NCBI RefSeq assembly: GCF_000166195.2
Contig: NZ_CM001403.1
Span: forward strand, 7,304,877-7,368,876
DNA from: Mucilaginibacter paludis DSM 18603
GTDB taxonomy: Bacteria; Bacteroidota; Bacteroidia; Sphingobacteriales; Sphingobacteriaceae
Direction of reading: 5' to 3'
DNA: 64,000 nt
Shown: one piece after another, positions 25,580 through 34,417 of the stretch
Numbering within the stretch: position 1 is the stretch's first letter
Layout of the letters: each line of letters starts with the position of its first letter
Notes under the pieces: generated by a model
Databases searched by the model: none
What the model saw: only the letters and a program-made list of their open reading frames with translations
Told to the model about the DNA's origin: nothing
Made by a program: the position numbers and the translations under genes

Positions 25580-26326
25580 TCACTCATCCATCAGATGGCG
25601 AAGATATAACGCCGGGTTATTCAGAAACGATTTGGTGAGATAAAAATGTTCTGTATCCTCATAGCGGGTTTGGCGCACACCGGCGTAGTCAAACTGATAA
25701 ATAGATGCGCCCGGGTAACAAATGAGCATAGGCGAATGAGTGGCTATTAAAAATTGTGCACGGCCGCTCTGCTCAAGCTGGTGAATTACCGACATAAAGG
25801 CCAGAATCCTGCCCGGCGACAGGGCTGCTTCGGGCTCATCAAGAATGTAGATACCTGCTTCGAACTGGTTATTAAACAGGGCGAGGAACGATTCTCCGTG
25901 AGATTGCTCATGTAATGATTTGCCACCGTAGGCTTTTAAAATATTATCTTCCTCATCCTCTTCTTCAGCGGCCAATTCATCAATATAAGAAGCGAAATTG
26001 AAAAAGCTTTCAGCACGCATAAAAAAACCTTTGTTCACCCGTCGTGGGGTCCATACAAATTTCAGGTAGGCTGCCAGGGGCGATTCAAAATCCTCAAACA
26101 GGCGCGCTGTGTTCAAATTATGGTTACGGTTACCTCCCCTTAAACTAAACCCGCATTGCTCGGCAATACCTTCAAGCAAAGTAGATTTCCCGGATCCATT
26201 CTCGCCTACAAAAAAGGTAACATTGCTTTTGAGCTTAAGTTGTAAGCCCCGGTTAAGGCTCTGGATATGTTGCAGGTAAGTGCCATCCTGTAGGGGAGGA
26301 AGCGATATCTGGGATAAAAATGGCAT
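25580..26326 (-). CDS. AAA family ATPase, COG3910-like (copy 2)
   Basis: This 248-residue paralogue of the preceding gene has the same N-terminus (MPFLSQISLPPLQDGTYL), Walker A, SHGESF signature, Walker B and C-terminus (LNNPALYLRHLMDE). It has a four-residue acidic insertion (EEEDEED) near residue 120. The copies are separated by 94 bases in tandem on the same strand, which points to duplication with little later change. Function unknown; both ATP sites look intact. Confidence 0.8.
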   Translation of the reverse strand: MPFLSQISLPPLQDGTYLQHIQSLNRGLQLKLKSNVTFFVGENGSGKSTLLEGIAEQCGFSLRGGNRNHNLNTARLFEDFESPLAAYLKFVWTPRRVNKGFFMRAESFFNFASYIDELAAEEEDEEDNILKAYGGKSLHEQSHGESFLALFNNQFEAGIYILDEPEAALSPGRILAFMSVIHQLEQSGRAQFLIATHSPMLICYPGASIYQFDYAGVRQTRYEDTEHFYLTKSFLNNPALYLRHLMDE

Positions 26327-26403
26327 ACTATCTTGTTGTTGATCCTAAACAAACTTACACCATTCTGGTCTTATTTTCAGCATGGCATGTAATAGGCCAA
26401 ACC

Positions 26404-27258
26404 TTATGTCTTTTGATCAAGCCTTGCCTTTTGCGCACGGTATTGGCCAGGGGAAAGCGCTATCCGTTTACGAAAGAAATGGGACAGGTGGCTTTCGTCG
26501 CTAAAGCCGAACTCGTTAGCAATTTGTTTCAGCGTTAAGCCAGCCATTACCCGTTTTTCAATCAGTTTAATACGGTAGTTGTTAATATAGTCGCGGTAAC
26601 TCATATCAAAGTTCCGGCTGAAATAAACGCTGAAATAATTGGGTGCAATGTTAAAATTAGCCGCCACATTTTTAACCTGTATCTTTTCAGGCTCATAGAT
26701 ATGCTGATGGATATAGAGGGTGAGGGCCTTCAGGTCAGGAAGCCTGCTTCGCAGGGGGATATCCAGTTGCGCCATGGCTTCTTTAATCAATCCAAAAACA
26801 GACAGAACCTGGCAGTAAATAAAAGGGGAGGAGGTGAGGTCCTTTCTATCTTTGCTGGCAACTATATTGCACATTGTATTGTTTAACAGATACCTTGCAG
26901 ATTCATCCAAAGCCAGTTTACCTTCCTTCAGTAATTTATTCCGCATGATGGTTTCGGGGCGGTTGATCAACAGGTCATCGGGTATCAAATGTTGTTTATC
27001 GCAGAAATAGCTATCGGTAAATTTAACTATGGCAAAGCGGGTGCGTTGCTTTATCTCGAAGTAGTGCTTGTCCTCCGGCGAAACTACAAACAGGTCGCCG
27101 GAGTTATAGGTTATGCCACTATCATTAAGCCAATGCACGCCATTGCCTTCAAAAATATAAACTATCTCATAATAATTCTGGCTGTGCGAAGGTTGATGGA
27201 AAACAGTTTCCTCATATTCTTCCACCAATAAGGCATCAAACTGCTTTAATTTCTTCAT
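26404..27258 (-). CDS. AraC-family transcription regulator
   Basis: Starting at 27258 (MKKLKQFDALL) the protein has 284 residues. The N-terminal half is a cupin-like sensor domain (YYEIVYIFEGNGVHWLNDSG). The C-terminal AraC domain has two helix-turn-helix motifs, IKNVAANFNIAPNYFSVYF-like in the first and TLKQIANEFGFSDESHLSHFFRKR in the second, at about residues 185-280. It is divergent from the AEC transporter gene, 82 bases between starts, and probably controls it. The effector is unknown; cupin sensors of this type often bind sugars or aromatic acids. Confidence 0.88.
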   Translation of the reverse strand: MKKLKQFDALLVEEYEETVFHQPSHSQNYYEIVYIFEGNGVHWLNDSGITYNSGDLFVVSPEDKHYFEIKQRTRFAIVKFTDSYFCDKQHLIPDDLLINRPETIMRNKLLKEGKLALDESARYLLNNTMCNIVASKDRKDLTSSPFIYCQVLSVFGLIKEAMAQLDIPLRSRLPDLKALTLYIHQHIYEPEKIQVKNVAANFNIAPNYFSVYFSRNFDMSYRDYINNYRIKLIEKRVMAGLTLKQIANEFGFSDESHLSHFFRKRIALSPGQYRAQKARLDQKT

Positions 27259-27340
27259 GGTATAAATGTACAAGTATTTGTTATCAATATACAATAACTA
27301 TGGCTCATCTTCTGCCCAATTTTGTGAAATAAAAAGAACG

Positions 27341-28255
27341 ATGGATAATTTTGTAATGATAGCCGTTTGTATGATAGCCGGAATGGTGTTCCAGGCGGCG
27401 CGACTTGTACCGGCGGATGCGCATAAGGGTATCAATACCTGGATTTTGTATCTGGCGCTGCCCGCGGTATCATTCAAGTATATCCCCAGTATCCATTGGT
27501 CGGCCCAAATGTTGTTCCCGGCTTTATCATCTGTGGTGGTATGGGCTGGCAGTTGGGTTTTTATGGAACTGTATTGCAGAAGTAAAAAATATACGCAACG
27601 TACCCGGAGCACCCTGGAACTGGCCAGCGGTTACAGCAACACTTCGTTTTTAGGTTTCCCCCTTATTGCTGCCTATTTTGGCGAACAATACCTGAGCATT
27701 GCCATTATTTGCGACCAGATGATGTTTTTACTGCTATCAACAACCGGTATTATCAACGTAGTAAAAGGAGACAGAACAGGGGCAGGCCGGGCCGGAGTTG
27801 TCATGATATTAAAGCGGTTGGTTACCTTTCCGCCTTTTATCGGCTGTGTGTTGGCCTTAGTGCTTTCGCATTTTTTCAACCTGTCTTTCGCCCAGCCCTT
27901 CTTCGGCAAACTTGCGGCAACCGTAGGCCCGCTGGCGCTCTTCTCGGTAGGGTTGCAACTCAAGTTTAAAGGGTGGAAACAGCAAATATCACAACTATCG
28001 GTAACGATGCTGTACAAGTTGATGATTGCACCGGTACTTGTACTTATTGCGGCCCTGGTGATCGGCATCCGTGGAGACATTGCCCGTGTAAGCATATTTG
28101 AGGCCGCTATGCCCACGCTCATTACCTCGAGCATCATATCTGAGCAGTTTCACCTCAACTTCCGGCTCGTTAACCTCATTATCGGCGTAAGTATATTGGT
28201 TGGTTTTTTCACTACGGCCTTTTGGGATGTTGCTTTGCAATGGCTCAGAGTGTGA
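27341..28255 (+). CDS. AEC family transporter (auxin efflux carrier fold)
   Basis: The 304-residue protein from ATG 27341 has about ten hydrophobic segments and the AEC/MleP pattern, with the conserved ILYLALPAVSFKYI near segment 2, ASGYSNTSFLGFPLIAAYFG in segment 4 and the EAAMPTLITSSIISEQF stretch near the end. Family members carry malate, other organic anions or auxin-like compounds. The divergent AraC gene is the likely regulator. The substrate is unknown. Confidence 0.85.
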   Translation: MDNFVMIAVCMIAGMVFQAARLVPADAHKGINTWILYLALPAVSFKYIPSIHWSAQMLFPALSSVVVWAGSWVFMELYCRSKKYTQRTRSTLELASGYSNTSFLGFPLIAAYFGEQYLSIAIICDQMMFLLLSTTGIINVVKGDRTGAGRAGVVMILKRLVTFPPFIGCVLALVLSHFFNLSFAQPFFGKLAATVGPLALFSVGLQLKFKGWKQQISQLSVTMLYKLMIAPVLVLIAALVIGIRGDIARVSIFEAAMPTLITSSIISEQFHLNFRLVNLIIGVSILVGFFTTAFWDVALQWLRV

Positions 28256-28429
28256 TAAACTGGCTGTCGAAATCAGTTTGTTTTATAGAGGGCGCTAATA
28301 TTGTACCTCTTCATAGCATCTTCTTTTTATCTATCGTCACAATCCCTTTGTTATGGCTTAGAATAAGGTAAATAATATGATTTTTTCTTCTGATAAGTTA
28401 TTAATACCGTATTTTTCATGGTTTTTTTA

Positions 28430-28492
28430 CTCATTTTTCACTTTTTTAAAAAAAAAGTGAAAAATGAGTAGGTGCTGCGGCTGTTTTTTCAC
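28430..28492. promoter_or_regulatory. Long perfect hairpin with an alternative pairing in a leader region
   Basis: CTCATTTTTCACTTTTTT (28430-28447) and its exact complement (28451-28468) form an 18-base-pair stem with a three-base loop; two more pairs can form outside. A further TTTTTTCAC at 28484-28492 can pair with the GTGAAAAA of the right arm instead. The structure lies in the 351-base gap between the AEC gene and the O-antigen-ligase-like gene, about 115 bases before the latter. It could be the terminator of the first or a leader switch of the second. The rest of the gap, apart from an imperfect inverted repeat near 28500-28535, shows nothing. Confidence 0.55.
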
Positions 28493-28606
28493 ACTTGTAT
28501 ATATATGAGGTTGAAAAAAATATCCTCTCATATAAAAACCTTGCATGCAACTACCTATCACGTGTTTTTTTATTGAAGTAATAACTGCATTAGTACTATA
28601 ATTATA

Positions 28607-30451
28607 ATGGAACAAGTTATTACGACAGAATCCAGGGCAGACTCCGGTTCTGTAGCTGGCCGGGATACCGGTTTGAATATTAAATCATTTCTGTTAGCGC
28701 TGTCTTTAACACTGATGGTATCGGTTACGTCATTCCTTGATTATTTTAAGATCAGGGAAATTTTCTGGGCGGTGGAATTACCCCCTTACCTGTTTTGCGC
28801 CATGGCTTGCTTTTTTATGGTGTCCATCATCAGCTTCAGGAAAGATGCTGCTGGTATCAGTATCATTGACGTCGCTATCCTTGCATTTTTCTTCTATAGT
28901 GTTGTAAGTGCCTATATCCTGGCATCTCCCTTTCTGCCTGTAGACAGGATTTACAGCCTGGCAGGATGTATCATATACTATAGCTGGATCAGACTCGGCT
29001 TTTTTCGGAATGGGATGGTCACGGTACTTTACGGTATCCTCTTGGTATCATTTTTACAGGCCAGTTGGGGATTGCTGCAATATTTTGCCTTGTTGCCGTC
29101 CTTTGCCGGGAGGCCGGGAATCCAGGGAGGCTTTATCAACCCCGGTATATATGGGTGCTTTATGGCCGTCGGGCTGATTATTGGCCTTTACCTGGCCGGT
29201 ATTTACAGAGGTCCGAAATTGGGGTTGATTTTATTGGCGATTGCTAATCTCATCATAGCGGCCGCCCTGGTGTTTTCACTTTCCCGTACGGCCTATGTCG
29301 CTGCAATATCGGGTATCTGTTTGTTGTTATTTTTCAGCTTTAAGGATAAAATTCGCCCGTTGTTTATCCGTTTCTGGCCTCTGCTAACAGTTATTATCGC
29401 AGCTGTGTTTGCCGCCCTTGCCTATTACCTGTGGCAGCGCAATACTTTATCAGTTTCGGGCAGGTTTCTGATCTGGAAGATCAGCGCCCGGATGTTTACT
29501 GAGCATCCTTTATGGGGAATAGGCTATGGCAATTTCTTTACCGAATATGGTAACTACCAGGCGGCCTACTTCCAGTCGGGCAAAGGCGCGCCGCAAGAGA
29601 TACAAACCGCCGGGCTGAACTATTACCCCTTTAATGAGCTGTTAAGAGTCGCCATCGAAAACGGCATTATCGGCCTTGGCTTATTTATATCGGCCATTGT
29701 GCTCGCCTGTATCCAGGGTTGGCGTTCGGTTAAGGCAAAAGTTCCCAATGCTGCGCTTTTTACCACCTTGCTCATAGTTATCCTTGTCTTCGGGATGTTT
29801 TCTTACCCATTTCAAAGTGCCGCTATCAATTGCGTATTTTATTTCTCCATAGCGGTAATAGCGTCCGGTCAAAAGCCCTTGTTCGCGTTCCGCTTCAGCC
29901 GCATGGCTAAGGTTGCCCTTTTTATACCCGCCTGCCTACTGCTTTTGCTGTGCCTGCAAAAAATAAACGCGCTGCTCAGTTGGAGAAAAATAGAAAAAAC
30001 CATGTTATACTCGGAAGGCGATGCCTTTAGGCAGTATGAGAAGACCTACCGCGTGCTGGGCAATAATGGCGCATTCTTATTTAACTATGGTGCCGAATTG
30101 GGCGAGATGGGCATTAATGACAAGAGTCTGCAAATACTGAGCCTGGCGAAGCGCTATTTAAGCGATGTAGAACTGTCAACACGCCTGGCCATGCTGAACA
30201 GCAAGCTGCATCAGGAAAAACAGGCGGAACAATATTATTTGACAGCTGCCTATATGGACCCGAAAAGGTTTGTCCCGTTGGATAACCTCTTCATCTTCTA
30301 TCAAAATACCCGGCAAACGCAGAAAGCTCAGAATATGGCGCTCCTGATAATTAACAAGCCGGTAAAAGTACCTTCAGCAAAAATTGCGGTGATCAAAAAC
30401 GCGGCCCGGCAATACTTACAAAACCTGGCACCAGTCGACATTAAAAACTAA
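28607..30451 (+). CDS. O-antigen ligase/polymerase-like membrane protein with C-terminal TPRs
   Basis: The 614-residue protein has about eleven hydrophobic segments in the first 450 residues with the Wzy_C/O-antigen ligase signature: FSLSRTAYVAA, then SGRFLIWKISARMFTEHPLWGIGYGNF before a large periplasmic loop. The last 150 residues form TPR-like helices (GAFLFNYGAELGEMGIND, AYMDPKRFVPLDNLF). Proteins of this family transfer or polymerise glycans on lipid carriers in the periplasm. Here no glycosyltransferase or other envelope-sugar gene is near. It heads the run of plus-strand genes of the accessory island, 138 bases before the first polymorphic lipoprotein, so a role in glycosylating an island product is possible but unproven. 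Confidence 0.8.
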   Translation: MEQVITTESRADSGSVAGRDTGLNIKSFLLALSLTLMVSVTSFLDYFKIREIFWAVELPPYLFCAMACFFMVSIISFRKDAAGISIIDVAILAFFFYSVVSAYILASPFLPVDRIYSLAGCIIYYSWIRLGFFRNGMVTVLYGILLVSFLQASWGLLQYFALLPSFAGRPGIQGGFINPGIYGCFMAVGLIIGLYLAGIYRGPKLGLILLAIANLIIAAALVFSLSRTAYVAAISGICLLLFFSFKDKIRPLFIRFWPLLTVIIAAVFAALAYYLWQRNTLSVSGRFLIWKISARMFTEHPLWGIGYGNFFTEYGNYQAAYFQSGKGAPQEIQTAGLNYYPFNELLRVAIENGIIGLGLFISAIVLACIQGWRSVKAKVPNAALFTTLLIVILVFGMFSYPFQSAAINCVFYFSIAVIASGQKPLFAFRFSRMAKVALFIPACLLLLLCLQKINALLSWRKIEKTMLYSEGDAFRQYEKTYRVLGNNGAFLFNYGAELGEMGINDKSLQILSLAKRYLSDVELSTRLAMLNSKLHQEKQAEQYYLTAAYMDPKRFVPLDNLFIFYQNTRQTQKAQNMALLIINKPVKVPSAKIAVIKNAARQYLQNLAPVDIKN

Positions 30452-30589
30452 ACCTTATTAAAATCCAATCTAAAAATGAACAAAATCAAAATCAACTTCC
30501 ATTGGCCTAAACCTTATCCGTAGGCTCAAGTTGGAAAACTAAAGACAGTAATTAAAAAACAGATCTTATTACTTCACCTACCTTAAAAA

Positions 30590-31783
30590 ATGTTAAAAAT
30601 CAAAAACTATGCTTCCTGGGCAAAGGCCCTCGCATTGTTCACTATGCTGCTTTCGGCTGCCTGCCAAAAACATGACTACGCATTGCAAAGTTCTGAAACC
30701 GTTTTCACCAAAGATGTAGCCAGCGTTGCCCAATGGTATAACAGCCAGTTGATTCCAAGTACGGCAGATACCGGCTTCGCTTCACTCAATAAACCCGACT
30801 GGAGTAAAACTACTGTCAAACAGGTTAGCGATACCAGGACATTTACTACACCTGCGTATACCAATGGCACCGTACGCCGGGAGGTGGTCATCAACCTGAC
30901 CGGCGAGGTGTATGCTGGTGTTGTAAAACAGTACAATAAAACCGATAAATACTTTACTGTAGTTCGTACGTATAGCATTAATGGGAAGCCTATAGAGGAA
31001 GGGTATATCAATGCAACCAATAACTATCACGTAACAAAAACCTGGCAGAAGAACCCAATGGGAAGTACCTTGAGAGTAATGGGGATTGGCGATGAAAGTC
31101 CAGAGCCGCCACTCCAGTGTTGGATTGTCATGGATCCATCTGCTATAATTATAAAAGATGCCGGAGGACCTGTACCCGAAGGATATGGCGTAACATCTAC
31201 CGGTCCTATAGATTTCACTATGGATGTTTGCTCTGACGGTACGAATTGGAAACCATATATAACCTCAATAACAGGGCACTACTATTCTACGTCACGCCTT
31301 ATGCCGGGAACGACAGAAGTGACTGGCCCAGGTGGCAATACGAACTCTTCAAACTATTGCCAACAAATGGACGACCTCAATAACTTAGGTAGTAATCCGT
31401 CTGGTATAGGCGCAACCACCTGGTATATGTTAAGTGCCATAATTGCACACGAAAACTTCCATATAGGCAGGCTTTTACCGTCGCTAAAGGAATGTATCCC
31501 CTTTTTTAAAAGTATGATGAATACCTATTCAGTACCCTTAACCGGAAATTCCCAAGCTAGTGCCTTAGCGACTTTCACTTCCTATAAACCCCTTATGAAG
31601 GCCGCTATGGAGAGGTATTGGAATATTCAACAAGCGAATGATTCGATGGCTGACGAAGATTGGAACGCAGGTCCCCGTCAGGCAGAACGTGCGGTTGTTT
31701 TTCCGATGATCACGACGATATGTAGTTTCTCAAAGGCGCCAGCGCAAAACTGGCCTGTTTGTCCAAGTGGAGTATGTCCTTAA
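30590..31783 (+). CDS. Polymorphic lipoprotein L1: shared N-half, HExxH C-terminal domain
   Basis: A 397-residue lipoprotein. The signal peptide ends in the lipobox cysteine at about residue 25 (LLSAACQKHDY). Residues 1-165 are nearly identical to the gene at 32538-33506, including the DNA before the start codon. After GSTLRVMGIG the two proteins are unrelated. The C-terminal part (about 175-397) holds several cysteines and the sequence IIAHENFHIGR with an HExxH zinc-protease signature. A downstream glutamate in RQAERAVVF could be the third ligand, as in zincins. It may be a surface-exposed metallopeptidase or a toxin domain on a lipoprotein carrier. No homologue can be named. Confidence 0.7.
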   Translation: MLKIKNYASWAKALALFTMLLSAACQKHDYALQSSETVFTKDVASVAQWYNSQLIPSTADTGFASLNKPDWSKTTVKQVSDTRTFTTPAYTNGTVRREVVINLTGEVYAGVVKQYNKTDKYFTVVRTYSINGKPIEEGYINATNNYHVTKTWQKNPMGSTLRVMGIGDESPEPPLQCWIVMDPSAIIIKDAGGPVPEGYGVTSTGPIDFTMDVCSDGTNWKPYITSITGHYYSTSRLMPGTTEVTGPGGNTNSSNYCQQMDDLNNLGSNPSGIGATTWYMLSAIIAHENFHIGRLLPSLKECIPFFKSMMNTYSVPLTGNSQASALATFTSYKPLMKAAMERYWNIQQANDSMADEDWNAGPRQAERAVVFPMITTICSFSKAPAQNWPVCPSGVCP

Positions 31784-31799
31784 TTAAAAAATAATAATC

Positions 31800-32441
31800 A
31801 TGAAAAAGATTGCAATCAATACCATTCAGACAGCCCTTTTTTTACTTTCAATTATTGGAATAACCGGGGCCAAGGCACAACACAGGGAAGTCCAATTGAC
31901 CAAAGTTGATAAAAATCAAGTAACGGCGATTGGCGAAAACGTAAAAGTTTTTCTAAATATTGATACCGTTCAACGACAATCGGATCAAGGGATTAAATTT
32001 TCGATCAAACTAAAGAATCTAAGTAATGACGATATCAAAATATATAACATCTTAGACCTGATGAGTTTTCTTTTAATGGATGAATCCGGAAAGAGTGTGG
32101 ATATCCCCCATGTTTCCAAGTTCCTTTCCAACACCCGTTCTTTTAAATATGAGGAATTTATCGTTGAACAAATAAGGGCCAATGGCACGAGGGAAAACCT
32201 GAAAATGGAAAATGAAAAGTTTATAGACATAAAAAATGGTGGAACATTTGAGATTACATTGAGAATACCTAAAATCAAGGGTGGAGACAGAACCGAGTTC
32301 TATCCGAAAACCCGGGTCTCCGTACCGAAAGGCAGGTATACCTTCCAGCTATTCCTTACGCTGGTAGAGATGAAAAATGGTGTAAAGGGCTCTTCAGAAA
32401 GTTTGAACTTGCCGCCGGTGACTATTTCCTATGGGAATTAA
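31800..32441 (+). CDS. Secreted protein of island family X (copy X1)
   Basis: A 213-residue protein with a signal peptide (cleavage near GAKAQ, residue 26), predicted by eye to be mostly beta strands (VKVFLNIDTVQ, IKFSIKLKNLSNDDIKIYN, GTFEITLRIPKI, GRYTFQLFLTL), like an immunoglobulin-type fold. The paralogue X2 at 37227-37868 shares most residues over the whole length and also the bases after the stop codon. It lies 16 bases after L1 and 97 before L2. I do not recognise a family; an accessory or immunity role for the neighbouring lipoproteins is inferred from position only. Confidence 0.7.
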   Translation: MKKIAINTIQTALFLLSIIGITGAKAQHREVQLTKVDKNQVTAIGENVKVFLNIDTVQRQSDQGIKFSIKLKNLSNDDIKIYNILDLMSFLLMDESGKSVDIPHVSKFLSNTRSFKYEEFIVEQIRANGTRENLKMENEKFIDIKNGGTFEITLRIPKIKGGDRTEFYPKTRVSVPKGRYTFQLFLTLVEMKNGVKGSSESLNLPPVTISYGN

Positions 32442-32537
32442 ACGATTGGGCTATAGCTAACGATAACCGCTGTACTCAAGATTTTCGCAGACTTTTAAAT
32501 GAAAAAAAAATCTTATCACTTCACCTACCTTAAAAAA

Positions 32538-33506
32538 ATGTTAAAAATTAAAAACTATGCTTCCTGGGCAAAGGCCCTATTACTGTTCACGATGTTGCTT
32601 TTGGGCGCCTGCCAAAAGCATGACTTTGCACTGCAAAGCTCCGAAATCGTTTTTACTAAAGATGTATCCAATGTTGCCCAATGGTATAACAGCCAGTTGA
32701 TCTCCACTGCGGCAGATACCGGCTTCGCTTCGCTCAATAAGCCCGACTGGACTAAAACCACTGTAAAACAGGTTGGCGGTACCAGTACATTTACAACTCC
32801 TGTTTATACCAATGGCGCTATAAGCCGAGATGTGATTATCGAGCTGACCGGCGAGGTGTATACCGGCGTTGTAAAGGAGTACAAAAAAGTTGATAAATAC
32901 TTTACCACTGTGCATGTCTATAGCATTAATGGCAAGCCGATAGAGGAAGGGTATATCAATGCGACCAATAACTATCACGTCACTAAGACTTGGCAGAAAA
33001 ACCCGATGGGAAGCACCTTGAGGGTGATGGATATTGGCAGTGAACCAGGGAGTGGGGGCTCAAGTGCTGAGGATGACGCGGCAGCACGTTTTTTTACTAA
33101 CACTGAGGCCCAACCTGTTAGTGAGACTATAAGTATTAGCACCGATTTATTGCCTGATCCTAATAAGAGAAATAGAAGATACATTTGGACCTTTGCAAAA
33201 GGCGCTACGTATAACCTTGAAAGTACTGAGCATGCCATACAAAGCAGATTATCCGCAACAGCTCCATGGACTTTTGACTCATTAACACATTTTTCTGATG
33301 GTTTAACACATTCTTTAATAACGGGAGGAACGTTTTCCTATCATATAGTGGATGCAAACGCTACAGTGGGAACATATAATGCTATTATGAACATAAAATT
33401 TAACACAATCTCGACATTTAATGTCAGGAGTGTGCCAACAACCGTTACTTCAGCTGATATTAATAGCGCTAAGGTCTGGAACGTGAATGATCCTGACACC
33501 AAGTAA
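32538..33506 (+). CDS. Polymorphic lipoprotein L2: shared N-half, different C-terminal domain
   Basis: The 322-residue lipoprotein starts at ATG 32538, the position matching L1; an ATG 39 bases upstream is not conserved. The lipobox cysteine is in LLLGACQKHDF. Residues 1-165 match L1, then the sequence changes to a Ser/Gly-rich hinge (GSEPGSGGSSAEDDAA) and a domain of about 140 residues with predicted beta strands (RYIWTFAKGATYNLEST, GTYNAIMNIKFNT) and no known motif. It is followed after two bases by gene Y1, so translation is probably coupled. C-terminal exchange on a fixed lipoprotein carrier is what polymorphic effectors show. Confidence 0.7.
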   Translation: MLKIKNYASWAKALLLFTMLLLGACQKHDFALQSSEIVFTKDVSNVAQWYNSQLISTAADTGFASLNKPDWTKTTVKQVGGTSTFTTPVYTNGAISRDVIIELTGEVYTGVVKEYKKVDKYFTTVHVYSINGKPIEEGYINATNNYHVTKTWQKNPMGSTLRVMDIGSEPGSGGSSAEDDAAARFFTNTEAQPVSETISISTDLLPDPNKRNRRYIWTFAKGATYNLESTEHAIQSRLSATAPWTFDSLTHFSDGLTHSLITGGTFSYHIVDANATVGTYNAIMNIKFNTISTFNVRSVPTTVTSADINSAKVWNVNDPDTK

Positions 33507-33508
33507 AT

Positions 33509-34303
33509 ATGGTAAAGTATAGTAGTAATGCCATTGCTAAAACTTCGGTTTTGGCAATGGTAACTTTAATTATTTTCGGTTTCAGCTCCAATAGGCGCAA
33601 TTCTGATCATTGCAGGTTTGTGAAATTAGTTTACAAACTCGAATTTATCAAACCTGATAATGCGGAAATGGTCGTAATGCAGGATACTTTGGGTATAATT
33701 TATTATGGTAATTACATTGCCTACCAAATACCTAATGAATTTACGTTATCGAATGTAAATATGGATAAAGATCAAAACGTGATATCAGAAAATGTTATAA
33801 GAGAAGAAACAAAGTATAGCTATATGGTTTATAACAAAAATAAAAACTATGGATACATGTTTGATTCGATAGGCGCGATCAAGGCCGCGAAGGTATCCGT
33901 AGATTCGTTTTTGTTAAAACGGGCGTTTAAAAATTTCCCTTTTTATAATTCAGTTATTGATAGCCTGGTCAGCACATCAACAAAAAACGAAAGCCTGGTT
34001 GAAACACGCATTTGCAAAGAAAAAAAAGATGAATCTTTCAATGACACTATCCATTATTTTTATAAGAAGGGCTTTGAGAAGATCGATTATACATTTTCTA
34101 AATATTTAGATTCCACCCGAAATTTAAAGTTATATAAGATCCAAATGATTTTCAACCCGATACCGAAAGGCAAGTACGCGTTTGCAGTCCCGAAAAGAGA
34201 GTTTTTATTCGAATTAAAACCTAACGAAACATTTAATAGTAAAGAACTTACTGTTTTTTTTGAGAATTTTAAAAAACGTGAAAATATGGATAGCGCAAAT
34301 TAA
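33509..34303 (+). CDS. Secreted protein of island family Y (copy Y1)
   Basis: This 264-residue protein starts two bases after L2. It has an N-terminal hydrophobic signal or anchor (TSVLAMVTLIIFGFS). The rest is rich in Asn, Lys and Tyr and AT-rich. It aligns with Y2 (37916-38677): the shared frame includes MFDSI/MYDSL, VDSFL, FKNFPF/FKDNPF, STSTKNESLV/STSTENGVLV, a tyrosine pair and FSKYLDS/FSTYLDS. Identity is lower than for the X pair, so the Y duplication is older or under faster change. Function unknown; the position right behind L2 would suit an immunity or chaperone partner. Confidence 0.65.
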   Translation: MVKYSSNAIAKTSVLAMVTLIIFGFSSNRRNSDHCRFVKLVYKLEFIKPDNAEMVVMQDTLGIIYYGNYIAYQIPNEFTLSNVNMDKDQNVISENVIREETKYSYMVYNKNKNYGYMFDSIGAIKAAKVSVDSFLLKRAFKNFPFYNSVIDSLVSTSTKNESLVETRICKEKKDESFNDTIHYFYKKGFEKIDYTFSKYLDSTRNLKLYKIQMIFNPIPKGKYAFAVPKREFLFELKPNETFNSKELTVFFENFKKRENMDSAN

Positions 34304-34417
34304 ATTAAGGAGAACTCGTTATAACCGAAATTCATATCATGATTGTTACTGTAAATGTATTTATAATGTAAATAACAATTCATTTAAAAGTCATAATCGA
34401 AAATCAATTCTCTGCCG

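Noticed and set aside
28607..30451. Reading the region as an LPS or capsule locus
   Set aside because: Only the ligase-like gene fits; there are no glycosyltransferases, sugar-nucleotide enzymes or flippases.
30480..30525. 15-codon frame (MNKIKINFHWPKPYP) between the ligase-like gene and L1
   Set aside because: Too short to support; it might be a leader peptide but nothing else in the sequence backs it.
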